Notes under the pieces: model-generated
What the model was told of the DNA's origin: nothing
Seen by the model: only the letters and a program-made list of their open reading frames with translations
Database searches by the model: none
Part shown: piece by piece, positions 11,596 to 21,365 of the stretch
Layout: the number at the start of each line of letters is the position of its first letter
Position numbering within the stretch: position 1 is the first letter of the stretch
Translations under genes and position numbers: made by a program
Assembly: GCA_947095585.1 (NCBI GenBank)
Contig: OX352761.1
Span: forward strand, 64,990,882-65,054,881
Source of the DNA: Nephrocerus scutellatus
Taxonomy: Eukaryota > Arthropoda > Insecta > Diptera > Pipunculidae
Direction: 5' to 3'
Length of the DNA stretch: 64,000 nucleotides

Positions 11596-11943
11596 GTGCC
11601 TTTTTCGTTTGTTAGGCCTGGTACTACAAACTTATATAATTCTTATTTTGAAATTCATTTCACAAATATTCGCGGCATTAAAAGTAATTTTAACTCGATC
11701 GCAGCACATCTCGACGCGAATAAACCTGCGATTCTCAGTTTTTGTGAAACGCAGGCCTCTTATTTGGGTACCCCAAATGATTTTCATTGTCCGGGGTATT
11801 CTTGTTTCGACTGTTTGGTTCCACATCGTGGGGTTATTATTTTTATTCGTGATGATATCTCTTTTAATGTACCTAAATTTATTATTCCAAACAGTAATCC
11901 CATGTTCAATACGATATGGATTGAAATTAAAATTTCAAACCAT
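11596..11943 (+). pseudogene. LINE A endonuclease, N-terminal part, truncated by duplication
   Basis: This is the N-terminal half of an APE-type endonuclease: 'FTNIRGIKSNFNSIAAHL' (F-N-R start), 'ILSFCETQ' (catalytic Glu) and 'HRGVIIFIRDDI'. The matching LINE reading stops at 11943, where the duplicated segment begins. The frame runs on into non-LINE sequence to 12042, giving a fused nonsense tail. The identical N-terminus at 13225 is the one that continues into the rest of the element. Confidence 0.8.
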
Positions 11944-12303
11944 CTCTGGTTTTCGTCGAGAACGCTGTTGAAATGGGACACCAAACCTTCACTGTACTCA
12001 GCAAATCGAAAGCACTGTAAGAAAAGAGCCAATTCCATATAAAATTTTTCTATTTCTCACTACTACCACTTACGTTTCTCACTTTTTTTTTACTAAGGAC
12101 AATTCTTTCTACACTGTATTCACATTTCACAAATACAGCCGATTATCGTATTTTTCACTGCATTGGTATGCTTTTCCTCCAATGCAAGAAAAGCTGAATG
12201 ATCGGGCTAGTCCCTTCAAAGTAAGGTTGGCGCGAGTCCAATAACCTCGCCCGTACAGAATTATTATTACGGAACCCAAAATCAGCCTCGGATACACTTA
12301 TGA

Positions 12304-12779
12304 ATGACGACGACCACGAAAACGAAAACGGCTAAACGATTTAAGAATTTTCTCATGGAACGTACGCTCACTGTATATAGCTCTAGCTGCACAGCAGCAG
12401 ATACCCTGTCTAAATATAAGGCTGACATAACAGCAATGCACGAGATGCGGTGGACGGGGAATGGTGTCTTACAAAAATCAAAACATTACATATATTACAG
12501 CTGTCATGCTAGACATCATGTGCTCGAGGTGGGGTTTCTAGTCAGCAAAATTGGATTCTTTTGCTGACTAGAAACCACCGCTATCGGCTTTAAAGCAAGA
12601 TCACTGTCACTAGTACTACTGACTCCATCATAAGCAGTGATCGCAGTGATAGGAATGACTGGTTCGATGACGAATATGAGCTAGCGTCTGATCGTAAGAA
12701 TATTGCGTACCGAGCAATGCAACAATCTCATAGAACGTGGGCACGTGAAGATGAATATAACGAGCTCAGAAGACATGAA
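12304..12779 (+). pseudogene. LINE endonuclease fragment (RTE-like), copy 2
   Basis: Same as 10675-11150, brought here by the 1.63-kb tandem duplication; the first 87 codons are identical. It carries 'HEMRWTGNG' and, after the same stop, the 'DWFDDEYELASD' linker piece. Not functional. Confidence 0.6.
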
Positions 12780-12908
12780 AACCAACAAATATCAATAATA
12801 TTTTCTCAGAGAACACACACGCTAAAAAATTCTTCTGACTTGATTTCTGAAAACTGAACTTTCATCTTCAACTGAAATAATATCTTTGGCTAGCAGATTT
12901 ACAGAAGT

Positions 12909-13129
12909 GGATTTTTGAAACAAAAGTTAAGCAAGCAAAGAAAATAAGTCTTCTGGAATTGATGAATTCCAGCTAATTTCCATTGTGTCGGATTTGTTTT
13001 GAAGCTTTGATAGTTGGAGTATTCAATTGAAGTTGATGATTTCTTGCATCTTATTTATTCGTGCCATCTTATTTGGCAACAGATGGTTGTTCATTCATTC
13101 TTCAAAAAAGCAGTTACGTAAAAATAATT
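12909..13129 (+). pseudogene. Decayed LINE RT scrap, copy 2
   Basis: Duplicate of 11280-11500, with the same stops and the same short 'SSGIDEFQLIS' reading. It lies between the RTE-like endonuclease piece and the start of LINE A. Confidence 0.35.
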
Positions 13130-13224
13130 TTTTATAAAAATTTTTAAATTTTTTAAATAATTTATTTATTTGAATAGTTTTTAGAAGCAGAATTTTTATT
13201 GACTTATTGACTCAGTAGCTGTGC

Positions 13225-13851
13225 GTGCCTTTTTCGTTTGTTAGGCCTGGTACTACAAACTTATATAATTCTTATTTTGAAATTCATTTCACAAATATTC
13301 GCGGCATTAAAAGTAATTTTAACTCGATCGCAGCACATCTCGACGCGAATAAACCTGCGATTCTCAGTTTTTGTGAAACGCAGGCCTCTTATTTGGGTAC
13401 CCCAAATGATTTTCATTGTCCGGGGTATTCTTGTTTCGACTGTTTGGTTCCACATCGTGGGGTTATTATTTTTATTCGTGATGATATCTCTTTTAATGTA
13501 CCTAAATTTATTATTCCAAACAGTAATCCCATGTTCAATACGATATGGATTGAAATTAAAATTTCAAACCATTCGATGTTTATTTGTTCCATTTATCGTA
13601 GTCCTAATTTGTCACCTTTTGACACTAAAATTGAGTTTAATTACTTATCTAAAACTATAGACAAAATTTACCAATCCTCCCCATTTTCAGAATTGGTTGT
13701 CTTGGGCGAATTTAATGTCCAAAATGATTCATGGTTGACCTATTCGAATGGTAGAGGTAGTTCTGGTGAAACTGCAGAACTTTTTTCAAATATTAACCTT
13801 CTCACCCAACTAGGTATCCCGATACTTCTGGTCAATCACCTCACCTTTTAG
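13225..13851 (+). pseudogene. LINE A APE-type endonuclease
   Basis: This would be the element's target-nicking enzyme. Visible parts in order: 'FTNIRGIKSNF' at residue ~20, catalytic Glu in 'ILSFCETQ' at ~50, 'RGVIIFIRDDI' at ~80, 'CSIYRSP' at ~125 and 'VVLGEFNVQNDSW' at ~160. The usual word at the last site is GDFN; this copy has GEFN, changing a conserved Asp, whereas the copy at 29302-29598 keeps GDFN. A 16-base deletion just after 'NLLTQL' shifts the frame and ends the ORF. The rest of the domain continues at 13869 in another frame. Confidence 0.8.
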
Positions 13852-13868
13852 ATTTATTTCTAACTTCT

Positions 13869-14165
13869 ATGCCAATGAAATATTCAATTGATGTATCTGC
13901 TCCATTACGACTTTCTGACCATGCTTTGGTAGTAGCCAAATTTTCATTAACACCAGCCATTATAGAGCCTACTCATAAAAGGCTACTCTGGCACTATAAA
14001 AATGCAAACTGGGAGCACCTGAACCAATTTTATAGCTCATTTAATTGGTCAACCTGCTTTTCCAGCAATAATGCTGATGAAGCATCTCAACTTATCACGT
14101 CTACCATTTTGCTAGGAGTGAAAAATTGCATTCCTTCTTCATTTAAAAAAAAACAATACTCGTAA
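13869..14165 (+). pseudogene. LINE A endonuclease C-terminus and linker
   Basis: In the frame reached after the 16-base deletion it reads 'KYSIDVSAPLRLSDHALV', with the conserved endonuclease Ser-Asp-His triplet, then linker sequence. It stops at 14163-14165. The equivalent - strand copy (29302-29598) is open across the deletion site, which shows what was lost. Dead. Confidence 0.75.
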
Positions 14166-14267
14166 GAAGAAATGGTTTAACGAAAATTGTAGGTCAGCAG
14201 TCGCGTGTAAAAAAGCAGCCCATTTCGTCTACGTTAATTGCACTTCTGAAGAAAACCTTGAATTTGA

Positions 14268-14669
14268 ATGAAAAATTCGTCTATTCCTTCTTTATTTCTT
14301 AATTGTATTCATTATAGTACTGATATTGAGAAAGCTAATCTCTTAGCTTCTCATTTCGCTGGTGCTTCTACCCTTCCTTTAACTAACCAAAGCCCTCCAA
14401 TTCTCCCAAATCTAGGTCCAGGTATGTCTAAAATCTATTTCCGGAAACGGGTTGTTTCAATGATTCTGAAAGAACTTGACCCCAATAGTATTCCGCCAAT
14501 AGTATTGAAAAGATGTCATCATACTTTGGCAAAACCGCGTAGCAAATTGTTTCATCTCTCAATGAAGACAGGTGTTTTTCCATCAATTTGGAAAATAGCA
14601 AATATTCAACCCGTTCCGAAAAAAGGTGATAAATTGACACCTACGAACTACCGTCCTATTGCTTTGTAG
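14268..14669 (+). pseudogene. LINE A linker and start of RT
   Basis: It reads 'EKANLLASHFAGASTLPL' and then the fingers region of the RT ('IANIQPVPKKGDK', 'TNYRPIAL'). A TAG at 14667-14669 separates it from the next segment in the same frame. Compared with the - strand copy at 28228-29019, about 170 bases are missing before 14268. The 'KATGPDGIPP' motif is also shortened to 'NSIPP'. Confidence 0.78.
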
Positions 14670-15677
14670 TTGGTTCTATCGAAGGTAATGGGATCTATCG
14701 TTAATTTCAGACTAATGAACTATCTGGATTCGAATGTTCTTTTATCCGATGTTCAGTACGGATTTCGTAAAAATCACTCTTCAGGTGAACTCATGACGTG
14801 CATGACTCATTGTTTGGAGCGAAGCATTGAAAACCTAGGTGAATCAAGCATTATTTCCTTAGATATTTCTAAAGCTTTTGATAGAGTATTGCACGATTGT
14901 CTTATTAATAAGATTCGTACGCTGAGCTTACACTCCTCTCTAATTGCATGGATTGAGAATTATTTATGGAACCGTAAAATAAAAGTTGTATTAAATGGTA
15001 TATCTTCAGCTTCACATGGGATCAATGCTGGCGTACCTCAAGGGTCATCCTTGTCGCCCACGCTCTTCTTGATATATATCAACGACCTGTTGTCTTCTAC
15101 AACCTGTGATATCCATTCTTTTGCTGATGATACAACATTATCGGCTTCCATTGAGTTTGTCAGTCAAAAAGAATGCTATTCTCGCTTGATTGGTTCGCGT
15201 GAATTAATGAATTTGACAATTCTGTCGAATATTCAAGTCGTTCTCGATTGGGGCATTTCTAATAGGGTAGAATTTAACCCAAATAAATTTCAGTCTTGTC
15301 TTTTTTCTCAGAAGACAGTTCAACATTACGTTTCACCTGTTATAAATGGTGCCCATATTGCGAGATCAGATTCACTTAAGTTGTTAGGTTTAAAAGTATC
15401 AAGTGATCTTTCCTGGAAGGATAATATTTTTGAAATTTCAAAAAGAGGTAGCCAATGTTTAGGCTTCATAAGACGTTGTAACTTCTACTTCACTCCCTCT
15501 GAAGTATTAAGATTATATAAATCTTATGTTAGACCAATGTTAGAATTTAATTCTTATGTGTGGGGTGGGGCCCCTATAATGCATTTGGTTCATCTTGATG
15601 GAGTTCAAAATAGAGTTATTCGTTTGATAAACGATGTAACCATTACTTCGTCTCTTGATACTTTGGAGCACAGATGA
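14670..15677 (+). pseudogene. LINE A reverse transcriptase core
   Basis: 335 codons of target-primed reverse transcriptase. Motifs: 'QYGFRKNHSSGE' at ~28, 'SLDISKAFDRV' (motif A, Asp) at ~67, 'GVPQGSSLSPTLFLIYIND' (motif B) at ~123 and 'SFADDTTLSA' (motif C, catalytic Asp-Asp) at ~153. After these come 'NRVEFNPNKFQ', 'LLGLKVSSDLSW' and the connection region. It ends at a TGA (15675-15677) that replaces Arg in the sister copy ('LEHRRNVGALS'). The core residues are intact but flanking stops make the protein unmakeable as one chain. Confidence 0.85.
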
Positions 15678-16303
15678 AATGTAGGAGCTTTATCTGTTTT
15701 CTACAAATTTTACAACGGTAAATGTTCTTTAGAAACCCGTTCTCTAGTTCCAGGTCCTTTTGTCAGTAACGTAAACACTCGTTTAAGGACCAATCAACAT
15801 AGGTTTACTTAAAACTTTTTTCATGTAGAACCCAATACTTTAAATCCTCCTTTTTTCCGAGAGTCTCTTCGATGTGGAATCAATTGGTCGAGCCCGTGTT
15901 TCCCGAATCGTATAATATATAAAAAATAAAATATAAAAAAAAAATATTATTTACATAATTTTTTAAGATTTGTAATATTTTCTTGGTCAAGGTTTTTTGT
16001 AGTTTTCCCTGACCATGATTCATTGATAAAAGTATTTGGACTCGCGTCGTTTTAGTTTCGTGTTCGTTTTTTCGTATTGCTTTTTCAATGAATCAGGGAG
16101 AATTCTGAGAAAATAAATTGAAACCGGCTACAAACGTGAGGAATGTGATGTATTGTAAATCACATTCCTTCGATTTTTATTCTATTTTGAATTTGAATTT
16201 TAAATAAAGGGCTTAGCCCAACTTATTGCCGTGACGCAAGTCATTTAGGGAGTCCTCCCTTGGCAATGAGTCTCTATATATAAAAAAAAAAAAAAAAAAA
16301 AAA
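15678..16303 (+). other. LINE A C-terminal remnant, 3' UTR and poly(A)
   Basis: Right after the stop the frame still reads 'NVGALSVFYKFYNGKCSLE', the C-terminal region shared with the - strand copy, then breaks up by about 15905. An A/T-rich 3' UTR follows, containing 'ccctgaccatgattcattg' and 'gaaaccggctacaaacgtg'. It ends with 'gccgtgacgcaagtcattt', 'tctctatatat' and the A-tail. Both 3' UTR copies share an internal hairpin ('ggaatgtgatgtattgtaaa' / 'tcacattcc'). Confidence 0.8.
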
Positions 16304-17390
16304 TTACGGGCGAAGGAAAGCAGCCTGGGAGAAGAATGTCGTCCGGGAACTAGAACAGTACAGAGAGCAAAGTCGGCACCAGGCGCGGAAGTTCTACCAA
16401 AGAGTCCACGGTATGACGCAATATACACCGCGTTACATATACTGCAAGGACAAAGAATGTAATCTGATCGCCGATCTTAAAGGCATCTTCGAGCGATGGG
16501 AAGAGCACTTTCATGAGTTGCTAAATGGCCAACTAACTGAGGAATTGGAGGCCCCACCTATGTCCGAAGACCATGCTATGCTGCCGCCACCAAGCATAGA
16601 CGAAGTTAGCAAAGCGATAAATCGGCTTAAAAATAAAAAGGGGAATCCAATGGGATCACAGCGGAACATTACCACTAAGCATTTCATGAAATAAAACTGT
16701 AATGCCAGAATACTGGCGAAGATTTTCTCCTCTATCCTTCAAGACAGGATAGCCCCATACGCTAAAGTCATCATTGGTACATGTCAATGTGGCTTCATCC
16801 CAGGCAAATCAACAACTGATCAGATTTACACCATTACGCAGGATATGGAAAATTGTCTAGAGTTTTAAAACTTACTACAACATCTTTTTCTAGACTCTAA
16901 AGCCGCCTATGATAGCCTAGCCAGAGTAGAACTTTATAAAGCCATGAGAGAATTCAGCATCCCAAATAAACTGGCACGACTATGTAAGTTGACCATGACA
17001 TGTTATAAGCCAAGTAAAAATATCTGAATCACTATCAAGCCCATTCAACATCTATAATGGGCTCCGACAATGGGATGGACTGGCCTGCATCCTCTTCAAC
17101 CCGGCGTGGGAAAAAGTGGTCCGAGACTCCCACGTAATGGCGAGAGGAACAATCCTCTATAAGTCCATTCAGGTAGTGGCTTACACAGACGATATTGACA
17201 TCGTCAGTAGAAACCCAAGAGTTGTACATGAAGCTTTGATCCAGATCGAGCAGGCGGTACGAAATCTGGGGCTGCACATAAATGAGAGCAAAACAAAGTA
17301 CAGGGTGGCCACGTCTGCGAAGAGAAGATCCAACATTGGTACTGCAATTAAACAATTACGGCTACGCGACTGTTAGCTGTAAATCAGTGG
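16304..17390 (+). pseudogene. LINE C fragment: linker and RT with altered YADD (YTDD)
   Basis: Starting directly after the LINE A tail, it reads 'ARKFYQRVHG', 'IFERWEEHFHELLNG' and 'IDEVSKAINRLKNKKG' (16413-16694). In shifting frames come 'YQ/QCGF.PGKST.DQI', 'NGLRQWDGLACILFN' and 'VVAYTDDIDIVSRNP' (17116-17376). The last is the RT catalytic box; the usual Ala between Tyr and the two Asp is Thr here. The C-terminal 'INESKTKY' matches the same group. Style and order fit the RTE-like group of the pieces at 10675. Many frameshifts; inactive. Confidence 0.7.
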
Positions 17391-17539
17391 AGATGTCTTC
17401 AAAAAGGACACTCCACCATAAATAAATCGCTAAAGCAGGAGCTGACGAAACAGGATTACATAACACCAATGTTATGCTTTCAAAAAGGTTTTCGGACAAC
17501 AATACCCTCCAGAGAAGATTGAAAGAGTGGATCCGTAAC

Positions 17540-18207
17540 CGATAACGAAACAATACAGTTTTTCACGGATGGCTCTAAGCTAGACGGTAAAGTAGGAGAA
17601 GGAGTCTTCTGTGACAACCTGAAAGTAAGCATCTCTGTCCGTCTACCTGATCACTGCAGCGTATACCAGGCTAAGGTGATAGCGATTGAAGAGGTAATGA
17701 GTTGGATGAAGCATAATGTATTATCCTCAAAGAAGATTAACATTTATGTGGACAGTCAGGCGGCCATAAAACCGCTGAAGGCGTTCTCACTGAAATCTAA
17801 GGTGGCGTTGAGCTGTCACTCCTCTATTTACGAGATGAGTGAATAGTTCAATATAAGGATCATATGGGTCCCGGGCCACACGGATGTTGAGGGGAACTGC
17901 AGGGCGGACGAGTTATCTAGACGTGTTACGACTCTCCAGATGCTCACGGAAAGGGCGGAGGCTGGGAGTCCTATCGCGACACTGAAATTTGAGCTTCGGA
18001 AAGAGGCAGAAACAATAAAAAATATAAGGTGGGAAAACACCGACACTTGCAATATTTCAAGACAGGTCTGGCCGAAGCTGGACTTGAAGCGCTCAACTGC
18101 GCTTATTTCCCTACAAAGAGATGAACTAAGAACGGTTGTTGGCATAATGACACTGCCTTCTAGGGAAACACGCGAGAAGGATGGGTGTCCGGTTGTAGAG
18201 CCAAATA
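17540..18207 (+). pseudogene. RNase H domain of an I-type LINE
   Basis: It reads 'QFFTDGSKLDGKVGEGVF' (first Asp), 'VYQAKVIAIEEV' (Glu), 'INIYVDSQAAIK' (Asp) and, after a TAG at 17844-17846, 'IRIIWVPGHTDVEGNCRAD' (last Asp region). A C-terminal 'LQRDELRTVVGIMT' follows. The four acidic positions of LINE-type RNase H are recognisable. RNase H of this style is known from I-like LINEs, so it may not belong to the RT fragment just upstream. It is cut off at about 18207 by LINE B2. Confidence 0.7.
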
Positions 18208-18235
18208 TGATGATGATGATATGTGGGCGTGGGCG

Positions 18236-19742
18236 TTAAGGAAGAGGAGGAGAAAAGAGGAGATGTCTATCAGCTTGTGTTTTGAATGCCTGTGGATCAA
18301 AGTGACGTGGGAAGACAGGGCTTGGCAGAGCATTCCACATACGTATTGTACGGCTGAAGAACGAATCCCTGAATTTAACTGTACGTCCGAAGATGGGCTC
18401 GAGGGTAAACTGATGAGCATTTAGAGCGCCACGAGTATTGCGGTTGAATTCAAGGAGAGGTGGGATGCAGTTGGCTATTTCTCTTGAGCACCGCAGGTAG
18501 AAGAAGCGATAAAACAGTGACAAGCAAGAAACGTTCCTGCGGTGTCCAAGCGAATCTATTGATTTCGCTATATTTTCGTCACCGATAAGTTTTATCGCGT
18601 GGTTTTGTATTCTATCTAGCTGATGCAAAGTAGTCTTAGGCGCACCAGTCCAGATATGGCAATTGTACTCAAGTTTAGGGCGAACAAAAGCCTTGTATAT
18701 AGTAGCCAGATCAAAGGGAGTGAAATATTTCTTGCACTGGGCTAGAAAACCTAAACATTTCGCAGCATTTTTAGCGACGGTAAATATGTGGTCATTCCAA
18801 CGAAGCTTGTCGTTAATGCACATACCGAGAATTGCGAAATTTTCAGTTTCCTTGATGAAAGTGCCATTCACGGATAATGGCATGGAATTTAGGATTCGCT
18901 TGGACGACAGAAGACAGCATTGGGTTTTTGAAGCGTTAAATTCTACTCGATTGTTTTCTCCCCATTGTATTATGCTGTCAAGGTCAGAATTTAACGTGCT
19001 TAACATGCGGAGTTGTTTGAGTTCCACATGAGAAGTGGAGGGACGTTTCTCAAACTTATATGAGAAGCTGAGAGTGCTGTCGTCGGCGAAAGAGTAAATT
19101 GGATTAGAAGTCACATTTAATAAAATGAGGAAGAGAGACGGGGACAAAACAGAGCCCTGGGGAGCGCCAGCATTTAAGCAATGAACTTTAGACTTGAAAC
19201 CAAAACAACTTGAATTGAGCGGTCCAAAAGATAGCTTCTAATCCAATGAAGCAGTTTTTCATCGACTTCATAAGCACGCATTTTAGACAAAAGAGCTTGA
19301 TGCCAAACTCTGTCAAATGCCTTAGAAATATCGAGTGCAACAGCTTTGCTTTCTCCAAATTGATGCAAAGACCGGTTCCACTGTTCGGTGAGATATACCA
19401 TCAAATCACCAGTAGAACGTTGCCCACGAGATCAATACTGCCGGTCACTAAGGATTTCGTTGGTTTCAAGATATTTCTTAAGCTGATAATTGATCAGCGT
19501 TTCCATGACCTTGGAAAGAATGGATGTAAGTGCTATGGGTCGATACGAAGAAGGAAACGACGGCTCGCCTTTTTTGGGTATGGGCTGCACAAATGCTGTT
19601 TTTCAACTTCTCGGGAAGAGTCCAGAAGAATAGGATAGATGGAAAAGCTTACGCAATGGTAGTGCCAGCTTGGAAGAACACCTCTTCAGAACTAATGGTA
19701 AATACCATCTGGCCAAGCGGATTTGTGAGTGTTGAGATCGTT
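18236..19742 (-). pseudogene. LINE B2 reverse transcriptase and C-terminus
   Basis: 19174-19404 has 'WNRSLHQFGESKAVALDIS' and 'KAFDRVWHQALLSKM' (motif A). After a frame change at about 19170, 18236-19147 (303 codons) has 'MSPSLFLILLN' (end of motif B), 'IYSFADDSTLSFS' (motif C), 'NNRVEFNASKTQ', 'AILGMCINDKLRWNDHI' and the C-terminal 'SLGHRRNVSCLSLFYRF'. The fragment is long and open but has no start of its own. It would need the upstream frame to be continuous. Confidence 0.82.
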
Positions 19743-20055
19743 TAAAACTCTAGCAACTGCACGAGTACGAATGAATATCTGTCCCATAGAGTGTTCAATA
19801 CTCTGAGGTGCAGGAGGCAGCAATGCACAGTCTGGAAGCTTTGACCTAGCTGCGAAATGCGCAGCAAACAGATTGGCCTTGTATATAGAGCTGACAACTG
19901 GAATGCCATTATAAATGAGCGTTGGAATCGACGACGTGGCTGTATTTTTGATTCTTTGACGAAAGACCAGAAATTTTTACTACCTTTGGGACATTGAAGT
20001 ATTTTTTGCCTTAATTTTTGGTCGTAGGCGAATTTGACGAAGATGGGCATTGCAA

Positions 20056-20908
20056 TCATTTCTGGCTCGTTTTAACTTTTTTTCGGTTTTCCTCGGTAGG
20101 GTTTGCTTTGTAAAACCGAAAGCATACCCCTCTAATCCTAGAAGCCGCTTTACAGCTCCAGACATACCATCCATCTTCCTTTAATTTGATAGACTTATTC
20201 CTGAAAGGGATAAACTTTCTGATACCAATAAGAATGATGTTTGTGATTGCATCAGCGGCGGCATCCACGTTGCTATCGCGAAACAATAGCGACCAGCTAA
20301 TTCTCCCAAAGAAGTTGTTAAGGCTTTCCCAATTGGCTTTCTCGTATTGCCATACTGTTTTTTGGGAGTTTATCTCTAACTACGTGGTTTATTAACGAGA
20401 AATTAGCTGATACTACATACACAATGGTCTGACGAGCCTAGAGGCGATACAACATTGACGGAGTATTTATCAGGACGAGAGGTAAGGAACAAGTCAAGTG
20501 TGTTTGCTGAATGATATGCAATGTCTGGTTTTCGGGTAGGCTCATTTACAAGCTATATAAGATGATTAAATTCAGCAAATAACACAACACACCTTCCTTC
20601 GGGTGTTGTCTGGCCAGAATGGCGAAGCCACCCAGAATTGTGTACATTGAAATCACCCGCAATAACGATTTTATGTTTTTTGTCAATTCTTAAGATTGAA
20701 TCAGACAGTGCATCAAACTCCCTCTGGGTTGAAACACTGTTTAAGTGGGGGCTTCTGTAAAGGAAACAGTAGTAGATGTTGCGCTCTTGTACCTTTACTT
20801 TGAGCCAAATGAAATTGAATTCTGGATTGGAACTTTGGCTAAATTGAGGCAAAAGCTGAAACGCAACATCACTTCGGACATAGATTGCAAAACAAGCGAC
20901 AGTTAGAT
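20056..20908 (-). pseudogene. LINE B2 endonuclease and linker
   Basis: 20553-20852 reads 'EFNFIWLKVKVQERNIYY', 'CFLYRSPHLN' and 'KIVIAGDFNVHNSGWLRHS', the second half of an APE-type endonuclease with the GDFN Asp and Asn. Beyond a frame break (about 20530-20400) the 'LDLFLTSRPDKYSV' and 'GSSDHC' words are visible in another frame. 20056-20286 ('DAITNIILIGIRKFIPFRN', 'SCKAASRIRGVCFRFYK') is the linker and matches B3 at 47130. The N-terminal third of the endonuclease is missing. Confidence 0.75.
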
Positions 20909-21100
20909 TTCACCAAGTTCTTTAGCTGCGCTGTTTGGGATGGGATCCACGGACGCAGACTTTGCATTTGTTAACCGCGCGAGCCGTTATTTTGCGATTG
21001 CACTTTTCGAACACGACATTGAATTGATGCTGCTTCGTTAAGCAACAACGCGCGTGCTGAAATGCAGCACGACCGTGCACCGCGGCGATTGAGAGACAAC
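20909..21100. other. GC-richer spacer between LINE B2 and BEL LTR
   Basis: About 190 bases, richer in G/C than the surroundings ('cgcgcgagccgttattttg', 'gaccgtgcaccgcggcg'). It directly abuts the first base shared by the two BEL-1 LTR copies. It could be the distal end of the LTR in a diverged form, or flank. No coding signal. Confidence 0.4.
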
Positions 21101-21365
21101 TGTAATCAATAAAGTATTGACAAGAGCACAAGTTCCAAACCACTATACTTTTATTTCATTTTGCTTAGTACAAAAGTCTAATTCATTAAAACAAAAACTT
21201 TTCGAACAGTAAATTGTTCTGCTATCTTGTTAAATACACAATAAGGAATTTCACAATTGTAATATAAAAGTAATATTAATAATCAGCAATTATCATTGTG
21301 CATAATGATACTTAATTATAATTGATTTAAAATAAAAATGAGTTGTTTTGTCTGTTGTTAAGCTA

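Larger units (their letters stand above)
10317..13572. repeat. 1.63-kb tandem duplication, nearly identical copies
   Basis: Copy 1 is 10317-11943 and copy 2 is 11944-13572. I found one base change ('tctgcctt' versus 'tctgactt') and two extra T in a T-run near 12080. Each copy contains a LINE endonuclease fragment, a decayed RT piece and the start of LINE A. Copy 1 stops inside the LINE A endonuclease; copy 2 continues into the rest of LINE A. The near-identity points to a very recent event or an assembly duplicate. Confidence 0.93.
13190..16303 (+). mobile_element. LINE family A, + strand copy with poly(A) tail
   Basis: The element has endonuclease, RT and a C-terminal region, then a ~400-bp 3' UTR ending in 'gtctctatatat' plus 22 A (16282-16303). 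The same 3' UTR and tail appear inverted at 26718-27090, so the 3' end is shared by two copies. The 5' boundary is uncertain; the first recognisable coding is at 13225. The clade is in the broad jockey/CR1-like group but not resolved. Damage includes a 16-base deletion between two 'caact' repeats near 13810, stops at 14163-14165 and 14667-14669, and a larger deletion near 14265. Confidence 0.85.
18208..20908 (-). mobile_element. LINE family B, copy B2 (5'-truncated)
   Basis: A - strand copy with endonuclease (20905 down to 20390), linker (20286-19742), RT (19720-18700) and C-terminal region (to 18236). Copies B1 (4703-5495, +) and B3 (46837-48056, +) share its sequence. The 5' end is inside the endonuclease ('FAIYVRSDVAFQLLP'), so it is 5'-truncated as LINEs often are. 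No clear poly(A) or target-site duplication was seen. Several frameshifts interrupt it. Confidence 0.8.
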
